Shown one piece after another: positions 51,076 to 64,000 of a DNA stretch of 64,000 nucleotides; the first letter of the stretch is position 1, and each line of letters begins with the position of its first letter. This DNA comes from Paulinella micropora (taxonomy: Eukaryota > Cercozoa > Imbricatea > Euglyphida), in NCBI GenBank assembly GCA_009731375.1, contig BJOX01000353.1:462112-526111 (forward strand). Direction: 5' to 3'. Both the position numbers and the translations under genes were made by a program. The notes below the pieces were generated by a model, which was not told the origin of the DNA, made no database searches, and saw nothing but the letters and a program-made list of their open reading frames with translations.

Positions 51076-51600
51076 TCAGATGGCTGCGGTGTTGTGAAAC
51101 GTAAAGTTTGCTAATGAAAAACACTGGTGGCGGTCTGACTGGAGTTCTCTAACCTCAACTAGTTTCGCAGAGGTGTTCGCATTGTGATGCTCCTGAGTGA
51201 AAGGGCTACTTGGCGCGTGAAGATGACTGAGTTGGGCGCTTGAGACACGGGGAGACGGACGACGACGAATGTAATGAGGAGGGGAAGAAGGAGGGGGAGT
51301 ATAAAGACAAGGAGGAGATTCAAGCTGCAACGACTGTAACGCGTTCCTTGACAGTTGTATCGAACAACTTGAAGTACGAACTTGAACCGCTCGGTCGCTG
51401 GTTGTTGTTAGGGAGTCCCTGGGTAGGAAGGTGCTTAATGAAGAACACGAGTGGCGGTCTGACTGAAGCTCTCTAACCGCAACTAGTTTCTCAGAGGTGT
51501 CCGCATTGCGATGCTCCTGAGTGCTAGGAGTAGGAAGGCTACTTGGCGCGTGGAGATGATCATGAGTTGGTTTTTTGAGCTTGAAGCTTAGGAAAGGGGA
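51076..51600 (-). CDS. ORF with in-frame tandem duplication, Ser/Pro-rich, unknown function
   Basis: The non-repetitive part of a long minus-strand frame holds two related segments, HLHAPSSLPTPSTQEHRNAD and HLHAPSSPFTQEHHNAN, each followed by TS.KLV.VRELQSDRH. At DNA level the repeat has a period of 348 bp (50992 to 51340), exactly 116 codons, and the frame crosses both copies without a stop. The upstream continuation (51600-51756) is GA-repeat derived, so the true start is unknown. Coding status is moderate: the plus strand could also be a non-coding repeat. Confidence 0.4.
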   Translation of the reverse strand, partial: SPFLSFKLKKPTHDHLHAPSSLPTPSTQEHRNADTSEKLVAVRELQSDRHSCSSLSTFLPRDSLTTTSDRAVQVRTSSCSIQLSRNALQSLQLESPPCLYTPPPSSPPHYIRRRPSPRVSSAQLSHLHAPSSPFTQEHHNANTSAKLVEVRELQSDRHQCFSLANFTFHNTAAI

Positions 51601-51711
51601 GGCGCACGACGACGAATGTAAGGAGGAGGAGGAGGAGGAGGAAGAGGAGGAGAGGGAGGGGGAGGAAGAAAGAAGTGAGAAGAGAGAGAGAGAGAGAGAG
51701 AGAGAGTGAGT

Positions 51712-51745
<34 letters not shown>

Positions 51746-51843
51746 GTGAGAGACATGAGTGTGTGTGTGTGTTGTGTGTGTGTGTGTGTTGTGTGTTGTG
51801 TGTGTGTGTGTGTGTGTGTGCGAGAGAGAGAAAGAGAGAGAGA

Positions 51844-51934
<91 letters not shown>

Positions 51935-52620
51935 AGGGAGNNNNNNNNNNNNNNNNNNNNNNNNNNNNNNNNNNNNNNNNNNNNNNNNNNNNNNNNNNNN
52001 NNNNNNNNNNNNNNNNNNNNNNNNNNNNNNNNNNNNNNNNNNNNNNNNNNNNNNNNNNNNNNNNNNNNNNNNNNNNNNNNNNNNNNNNNNNNNNNNNNNN
52101 NNNNNNNNNNNNNNNNNNNNNNNNNNNNNNNNNNNNNNNNNNNNNNNNNNNNNNNNNNNNNNNNNNNNNNNNNNNNNNNNNNNNNNNNNNNNNNNNNNNN
52201 NNNNNNNNNNNNNNNNNNNNNNNNNNNNNNNNNNNNNNNNNNNNNNNNNNNNNNNNNNNNNNNNNNNNNNNNNNNNNNNNNNNNNNNNNNNNNNNNNNNN
52301 NNNNNNNNNNNNNNNNNNNNNNNNNNNNNNNNNNNNNNNNNNNNNNNNNNNNNNNNNNNNNNNNNNNNNNNNNNNNNNNNNNNNNNNNNNNNNNNNNNNN
52401 NNNNNNNNNNNNNNNNNNNNNNNNNNNNNNNNNNNNNNNNNNNNNNNNNNNNNNNNNNNNNNNNNNNNNNNNNNNNNNNNNNNNNNNNNNNNNNNNNNNN
52501 NNNNNNNNNNNNNNNNNNNNNNNNNNNNNNNNNNNNNNNNNNNNNNGGGAGGGAGGGAGTGAGTGAGGGAGGGAGGGAGGAAGGGAGGGAGATAGGGAGG
52601 GAGGGAAAGAAAAATAATTA
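51600..52620. repeat. GGA, GA and GT arrays with 606-bp gap
   Basis: GGA, GA, GT and again GA dinucleotides surround N at 51941-52546; GGGA repeats follow. Frames here are repeat artefacts. Confidence 0.93.
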
Positions 52621-53280
52621 GACGGGGGTGAGAAGGAAGAGGAAGAGAACGATCGCGAGGGCGCAGAGGAGGAAGAGCTCGAGACCATAGCAAATATGTC
52701 GAAAGAGTCGCAGGCAGATCCCAGTCGGCAGGGTGTCTTGAAGCTCGCGACTTTTTGCAAAGTGATTGTAGTAGTATCAACAGAACTATCAACTGAGACC
52801 ATTCGGCTATAGTGTGTCAATTAGGGCCCAACTTGAAAAAAATCCTTCCATGTCTTCAACCTGTGCAAAGTCCTGCGCGCGTCCTATCGAATTGTGAATT
52901 CCGCCTGCAACTGAAAATGCAAATAGCAACACGCAGAGTTATTGCAGATCACGGCACCCCCGTCTGTACTGTTCACCAAGAAAAATTAAGTAGAAATTAA
53001 TCAAACGTGGCTGTTATGCTAATTTTGACTGAGAGGGGGGTCCGAAACTGTGGCTTTAGAAACTGCGGCATACCAACAACCATTCCCTGCATTATCTGCC
53101 AGGAGCAGAAAGGGGATATAAAGAGTACTTATAGGTTGCAGTTTTGCATGGGTGCAAGTATGCATGTTTTCATGCATGTGCGATTCGAAAGTTCGGTTTG
53201 TTTACTAAGTACGTGTGTACGTTTTGTGCGCGTGTATATTGCGCTTTGTTTGGTTACGTTGCTATGTTACCCTTAAGTGT
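52621..53280. other. Unique DNA, no gene recognised
   Basis: No convincing coding frame. It lies upstream of the ubiquitin gene and may contain its promoter or an untranslated exon. Confidence 0.45.
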
Positions 53281-53590
53281 CATGATATGTGTTATGTTAT
53301 GCTCTGTTATGATCTGTTATGCAATGTTATGTTATGTGTTATGTTATGTTATGTTATGTTATGTTATGTTATGTTGTGTTATGTTATGTTATGTTATGTT
53401 ATGCCATATTATGTTTATGTTATGTTTATGTCATGTTTATGTTATGTTTATGTTATGTTTATGTTATGTTTATGTTATGTTTATGTTATGTTTATGTTAT
53501 GTTTATGTTATGTTTATGTTATGTTTATGTTGTGTTATGTTATGTTATGTTATGTTGTGTTATGTTATGTTATGTTATGTTATGAACGGC
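53281..53590. repeat. ATGTT / ATGTTT array
   Basis: TATGT pentamers switch at about 53412 to regular TATGTT hexamers and back at 53530. Confidence 0.9.
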
Positions 53591-53634
53591 ACGATGATCT
53601 ATGTACCAATCATTCCCTATCAACACCTACGTAA

Positions 53635-53915
53635 GTATACCTACCTACCTACCAACCTACCTACCAACCTACCTACCTACTACCTACCTACCTACCTACC
53701 TACCTACCTACATACCTGCCTCCTACCTACCTAGCCTGCCTCCTACCTACCTACCTACCTACCTACCAACCTACCTACCTACCTACCTACCTATCTACCA
53801 ACCTGCCAACCTACCGCCTACCTACCAACCAACCAACCAACCTAGCCACTGCCTACCTACCTACCTACCTACCTACCTACTTACCTACTTACCCCTTCTA
53901 TCTGCCTCCCTACCT
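53635..53915. repeat. TACC array ahead of the ubiquitin start exon
   Basis: CTAC/TACC tetramers with CAAC variants run up to a TACCTGTAG acceptor at 53919, so the array lies in a 5' UTR intron and supplies its pyrimidine tract. Confidence 0.88.
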
Positions 53916-53919
53916 GTAG

Positions 53920-58167
<4,248 letters not shown>

Positions 58168-58240
58168 GTACATACATACATACATACATACATACATGCA
58201 TGCATGCATGCATACATCCATCCATCCATACATACATACA

Positions 58241-58274
<34 letters not shown>

Positions 58275-58403
58275 CATACATACATACATACATACATACA
58301 TACATACGTATATACGCACATAATACATACATACATAGATACATACATAGATACATACATAGATACGTACATACATGCATACATGCATGCATACATGCAT
58401 ACA

Positions 58404-58467
<64 letters not shown>

Positions 58468-58497
58468 CATCCATCCATCCATCCATCCATCTATCTC

Positions 58498-58537
<40 letters not shown>

Positions 58538-58540
58538 CCG
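58168..58540. repeat. TACA and CTAT arrays
   Basis: ATAC/ATGC tetramers (58168-58405) begin directly at the exon 3 donor, then CTAT/CCAT (58406-58538). Confidence 0.92.
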
Positions 58541-58870
58541 ATACAACAAGCTCAAATCTCAAATCGAGGACAACGGATGGACCTGCCACCTTCGACCAAT
58601 CGAATGCGGGGCTCGCGGCATGGTATCGTTCTCTGTTCATCGATGTTTCCGCGCCTTGGGTTTTTCCCATCCCCAATCCAAATCCCTTTGCTTCAAGCTA
58701 TCCTCCTGCGTAGCTCGTTGCTCTTTTGCGATTTATCGCTCCTGTGCAGTCAAAAATTGGACTAATCTTCCTCTAGTCCGTATTGGTGACTGCATTCCAT
58801 CATAGCCGTCCAGTGTTGCATAGCCCGGGCTAGGTCCCTGCGGGGGTTTAGGCCTCATACAATGTCATCA
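58541..58870 (+). mobile_element. LINE 3' fragment (reverse transcriptase C-terminus)
   Basis: The frame to TAG at 58803-58805 reads YNKLKSQIEDNGWTCHLRPI, then ECGARGM. The pattern (basic helix, GW, then PVEVG-R/CG) is typical of the region after the RT domain in non-LTR elements. 3' sequence with CCCGGGCTAGGTCCCTGCGG follows. Only the last part of an element is present, abutting a CTAT array. It is distinct from the LINE at 10.3 kb. Confidence 0.6.
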
Positions 58871-60147
<1,277 letters not shown>

Positions 60148-60150
<3 letters not shown>

Positions 60151-60210
60151 ATCCATAACATAACATAACATAACATAACATAACATAGCATAACATAACA
60201 TAACATAACA
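60148..60210. repeat. (AACAT)n array
   Basis: ATAAC pentamers immediately before the foldback element. Confidence 0.9.
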
Positions 60211-60212
60211 TT

Positions 60213-60356
60213 TAGTATATTATGCGGCTAGCCACAAATTTGACGTGTTTTGCGGGCGAGCCGGGGCGGCGAACCCGCAAATCACGTCTAATTTGGCGCG
60301 CCGCATATTTAGTTTAATCGGTAACCTGACCACATTTTATGGAGCTGACCGGTAAA
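60213..60356. mobile_element. Foldback element, copy 1
   Basis: AAATTTGACGTGTTTTGCGG pairs with CCGCAAATCACGTCTAATTT, and the outer ATGCGGC with GCCGCAT, around a GC-rich loop. A conserved ATCGGTAACCTGRCCACATTTT tail follows. The same order is found at 62068-62212. Confidence 0.75.
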
Positions 60357-60431
60357 ACATAATGTTTTTTGTTGTACTAGGAATCTACTCTCCACCTCGT
60401 ACTCCGTCTGCGGGGGGGTGATTCATCTCTT

Positions 60432-62045
60432 ACCATCTGGGCTGACCACCACAGGTTGAGAATAGAGTAGAGTAGAATCGAGATAGAATAGAAATAGAAT
60501 AGAATAGAATAGAATAGAATGGAAAAGAAATAGAAAAGAAATAGAATAGAATAGAATCGAAAACAGTATAATCGAATAGATTAGAATAGAGCAGAATAGA
60601 GCAGAATAGAGCAGAATAGAATAGAAATAGAGCAGAATAGAATAGAATAGAATAGAATAAAGTAGAATAGAATAGAATAGAATACAATAGAACAGAATAG
60701 ATTAGACTAGATTAGACTAGAGTAGAATAGAGTATAATAGAGTAGAATAGAGTAGAATAGAGTAGAATGGAATAGAATAGAATAGAACAGAACAGAACAG
60801 AACAGAATAGAATAGAATAGAATAGAAAAGAATAGAGTAGAAAACAGTAGAATAGAATAGATTAGAATATAATAGAATAGTGCAGAATATAATATAATAG
60901 AATAGAATAGAATAGAATTAGAATAGAATAGAATAGAATAGAGCAGAATAGACTAGAGCAGAATAGAATAGAATAGAATAGAACAGAATAGATTAGAATA
61001 GAATAGATTAGAATAGAATAGAATAGAACAGAACAGAACAGAATAGAATAGAATAGAATAGAATAGAATAGAAAACAGTAGAATAGAATATATTAGAATA
61101 GAATAGAACAGAATAGAATAGAATAGAATAGAATAGACCATCTGGGCCGACCACCACAGGTTGAGAATAGAGTAGAGTAGAAGAGAAGAGAAGAGAAGAG
61201 AGGAGAAGAGAAGAGAAGAGAAGAGAGGAGAGGAAAGTAGCATAGCATAGCATAGCATAGCATAGCATAGCATACAGAGCAGGGCAGAGCAGAGCAGAGC
61301 ATAGCATAGCATATGCACTCTTCTATTCTATTCTATTCTATCCCATTCTCTTCATCTCTCCCCATCTGGGCCGATCACCCCAGGTTTGCATATTCTATTC
61401 TATTCTATTCTATTCTATTCTATTCTATTCTATTCTATTCTATTCTGTTCTGTTCTGTTCTGTGCTGTGCTGTGCTGTGCTGTGCTATGCTTTTCTTTTC
61501 TTTTCTTTTCTTTTCTTTTCTTTTCTTTTCTGTTCTGTTCTGTTCTGTTCTGTTCTGTTCTGATCTGATCTGATCTGATCTGTTCTGTTCTGTTCTGTTC
61601 TGTTCTGTTCTGTTCTGTTCTATTCTATTCTATTCTATTCTATTCTATTCTATTCTATTTCATGCTATTCTATGCTATTTTATGCTATTCTATGCTATTC
61701 TATTCTATTCTATTCTATTCTGCTCTATTCTATTATATTATAATCTATTCTATTATACTGTTTTCTATTCTATTCTATTCTATTCTATTCTATTCTGTTC
61801 TGTTCTGTTCTGTTCTGTTCTATTCTATTCTATTCTATTCTATTCTATTCTATTCTATTCTATTCTATGCTGTTCTGTTCTGTTCTGTTCTGTTCTAGTC
61901 TATTCTAGTCTATTCTAGTCTATTCTATTCTATTCTATTCTATTCTATTCCATTCCATTCCATTCCATTCTATTCTATTCTATTCTATTCTATTCTATTC
62001 TATTCTATTTCTATTCTATTCATCTCTCACCATCTGCCCCACAGG
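60432..62045. repeat. TAGAA / TTCTA pentanucleotide array with internal inversion and spaced motif
   Basis: The plus strand reads TAGAA with AGCAG, ACAGA and GATTA variants to about 61250, then after a TAGCA segment switches at about 61315 to TTCTA/TTCTG. CCATCTGGGC.GA.CACCACAGGTT or a variant occurs in the same orientation near 60432, 61138, 61361 and 62030, marking block ends. Confidence 0.92.
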
Positions 62046-62067
62046 TTCGCATGAGATTAAAACATCG

Positions 62068-62212
62068 TAATAGTATGCGCCTAAAATTCAGCGTGTTTTA
62101 TGGGCGAGCCGGGCCGGCGAGCCCTCAAAACACGTCAAATTCGGCGCGCTGCATATGTAGTTTTATCGGTAACCTGGCCACATTTTGTGGAGGTGAACGA
62201 TATATTAAATTA
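62068..62212. mobile_element. Foldback element, copy 2
   Basis: AAAATTCAGCGTGTTTTATG and CAAAACACGTCAAATTCGG form the stem, and the ATCGGTAACCTGGCCACATTTT tail matches copy 1 closely. Same orientation as copy 1. Confidence 0.75.
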
Positions 62213-62239
62213 ACGTGTCAACGTCGGCCAACATTGATG

Positions 62240-62436
62240 ATATCATACGACGATGAACGAGGATGATGATTGATGATTGATGGTTGATGATTGATGGTTG
62301 ATGATTGATGGTTGATGATTGATGGTTGATGATTGATGGTTGATGATAGACGATAGTGGATGATACATGATAAAATATGATAAATGATGATCATCATGGA
62401 CTATGGATGATCGATGATAGATGATGAGGATGGATG

Positions 62437-62467
<31 letters not shown>

Positions 62468-62475
62468 TGATTATC
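62240..62475. repeat. 14-bp minisatellite and GAT repeats
   Basis: GATGATTGATGGTT repeats about five times (62266-62345), then degenerate GATGATA and (GAT)n. Confidence 0.88.
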
Positions 62476-62579
62476 ATATGTATGTCTGCCTTCATAGTAT
62501 CGCGATATCAATTTCTGAAACCGTTGTTTAAAAACTGAAAACAAGAGCTGTTGAATGACATATTCAGTATTACAGCGAC

Positions 62580-62583
62580 GATG

Positions 62584-62628
<45 letters not shown>

Positions 62629-62629
62629 T

Positions 62630-62672
<43 letters not shown>

Positions 62673-62699
62673 GCAACAACAGCAACAACAACTTCTACG

Positions 62700-62767
<68 letters not shown>

Positions 62768-62847
62768 TACTTGTGCTGTTGTTCCGATGTTGAGCCTAGA
62801 AAATTGGAGCAACGTTTGATAATTGTGTTACTTTGAAGTGTGATACT

Positions 62848-62896
<49 letters not shown>

Positions 62897-62912
62897 CATT
62901 CATTACGTGTAG
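62580..62912. repeat. (CTA)n and (AT)n arrays
   Basis: CTA trinucleotides with a CAA interruption (62583-62765), then AT dinucleotides (62848-62895). Confidence 0.92.
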
Positions 62913-63023
62913 CACCTGACCCATCGCGACTGAAAATGTGTTGTATGTATGTCACTGTGTATGTATGTATGTCACATCATATGTATCGCAGTGTATTGAT
63001 ATTTGAGGTGTGTGTGTGTGTGT

Positions 63024-63070
<47 letters not shown>

Positions 63071-63328
63071 ACACACACACACACAGAGACAGAGAGAGAG
63101 AGAGAGAGAGAGGGGAGGGGGGGGGCGTCTTACCATATGTGTATGTGTGTCTTTGTTTGTAGCACCTCTGAAAAAACACCGATTCAAATCGACACGAGCG
63201 ACACGGCGGAAACGATCGCCAAAAAACTACACGACGTACAAGGCTTCGCCCCACCCGACCACCTAGTTGACAATTTGCTGAAGCACCTTCAGTTTCTAGA
63301 AGGAAACATGCCGGAGTTCCGAGTGTAA
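62913..63328 (+). CDS. Divergent ubiquitin-like (UBL) protein, last two exons
   Basis: Exon 62913-62937 (after ACGTGTAG) ends LK-I across a phase-2 junction. Exon 63163-63328 (after TTTGTAG) reads TSEKTPIQIDTSDTAETIAK, then KLHDVQGFAPPDHLVDNLLK and a short tail ending NMPEFRV. Aligned by eye with ubiquitin, K-T-P-I-Q-I-D-T-S-D-T and K-K-L-x-D-V-Q-G-F-A-P-P-D follow K-T-I-T-L-E-V-x-x-S-D-T and K-A-K-I-Q-D-K-E-G-I-P-P-D. There is no C-terminal Gly-Gly, so conjugation is unlikely. The upstream exon needs to end in phase 1, so it does not join directly to the ubiquitin exon at 58167 (phase 0); a separate gene or a missing exon is required. Confidence 0.6.
62938..63162. repeat. GT, GA and CA repeats in the UBL intron
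   Basis: TGTA, GT (63007-63022), GA (63027-63068), CA (63067-63084), GA (63085-63112) and a G run precede the acceptor. Confidence 0.88.
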
Positions 63329-63339
63329 TTTGTCCGTTT

Positions 63340-63366
63340 TGTTTTATTTGAGAGAGGGGAGGGAGG

Positions 63367-63404
<38 letters not shown>

Positions 63405-63585
63405 CTTCAACACCTGGTTTTTCATATTAGTGATATCAATTTTTTTTTTTCAAAATTAAACGATCAGAGTATGCTAGAACTGTTCTATATATATATGACA
63501 TATATATATATATGTATATAATATATTATATATTATATTATATTATATTATATTATATTATATTATATTATATTATATATTATAT

Positions 63586-63616
<31 letters not shown>

Positions 63617-63640
63617 TAATAGAAATATATATATCCATGC
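63340..63640. repeat. GA, AT and ATT repeats downstream of the UBL gene
   Basis: GA (63350-63403), then AT and TATTA arrays (63485-63620). Confidence 0.9.
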
Positions 63641-63766
63641 ATATGCAGCTCTGTCATTGGTTGCTGTCTTTTTATTATGTAATATCATAGTATTAATACT
63701 TCCTGGATTTTTTTCAAGTGGTATCGGCTATATTTATTCACTAATATATTAATATTAACCCTTACT

Positions 63767-63880
63767 CGTGTGCCGGCCCACCCGGTATATAATTGCATTG
63801 CTTTGTGTTCCGGTCTGTCTGTTATCCTTGGCTTGGAGATTACGGAGCTCCTCTACGTTAGGTATTCACTTACCTTTCCG
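63767..63880 (+). promoter_or_regulatory. TATA-containing dispersed repeat, copy B
   Basis: GCCGGCCCACCCGGTATATAATTGCAT, GTTCCGGTCTGTCTGTTA, CTTGGCTTGGAGATTACGGAG and CTACGTTAGGTATTC match copy A at 32352-32460. The element may continue past the window end. Confidence 0.65.
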
Positions 63881-64000
63881 AAATAGTTATTTATTAACAG
63901 GGGTTTACGGACCACGAGTGACAGTGCTCACCACTTTGCAAAGGTTAACTTCAAGTTAGTACTAGGGCTGGATAGTGGAAACTTGAGGCAACTGGAAGGT

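Overview
This window is nuclear DNA of a eukaryote. Protein-coding blocks are broken by GT-AG introns, and long microsatellite and satellite arrays fill introns and intergenic space. LINE, copia-like, SINE-like and foldback elements are present. Assembly gaps (runs of N) lie mostly inside the simple repeats. I see no rRNA, no intact tRNA, no CRISPR array and no bacterial gene layout. The ubiquitin sequence and the hevein plus GH19 chitinase would suit an alga or other protist, but I cannot name a lineage.

Layout. 0-2.7 kb: a seven-exon gene of unknown function with introns of about 60 nt, possibly a 2-oxoglutarate/Fe(II) dioxygenase fold. 2.7-10 kb: a MITE-like inverted repeat, a perfect GC hairpin and large TAATA, GATA, GAAA and TAG arrays. 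10.3-11.6 kb: a decayed LINE reverse transcriptase. 12-15.7 kb: a TGTA/ATGTA satellite with a dimeric higher-order period near 0.8 kb. 16.5 kb: a tRNA-derived SINE with an ATT tail; a second partial copy lies at 54.7 kb. 17.9-21.5 kb: a copia-like retroelement fragment with a MYND zinc finger, followed by a truncated Ulp1-like protease piece. 21.5-23.7 kb: a decayed hexamer repeat and a duplicated gene end. 25.5-29.0 kb: a minus-strand gene with a long Thr/Ser tract. 30-31.7 kb: two unidentified plus-strand genes. 32.3-36.3 kb: a purine-skewed cluster of short, partly overlapping ORFs for charged proteins, with a repeated CCCTACTTTAGG motif.

37.6-40.6 kb holds a minus-strand ubiquitin-specific protease. 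41.6-45.1 kb is a large head-to-head inverted duplication. Its right arm carries the 5' end of an almost fully resolved ten-exon gene (44494-49240) for a secreted or anchored protein: signal/anchor segment, fascin-like beta-trefoil repeats, hevein domain and GH19 chitinase. 51.0-51.7 kb has a minus-strand ORF with an in-frame 116-codon tandem duplication. 53.9-58.2 kb holds a ubiquitin gene whose introns are swollen with microsatellites. 60-62 kb has foldback elements flanking a pentanucleotide array. 62.9-63.3 kb holds the end of a gene for a divergent ubiquitin-like protein.

Recurring themes are (1) intron growth by simple repeats, (2) short tandem duplications that copy 3' splice sites and exon starts, and (3) ubiquitin-system genes (ubiquitin, a UBL, a USP and a Ulp1-like fragment) in one window. 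The last may be coincidence. The exon models rest on splice-site phase and protein conservation read by eye; no search was run.
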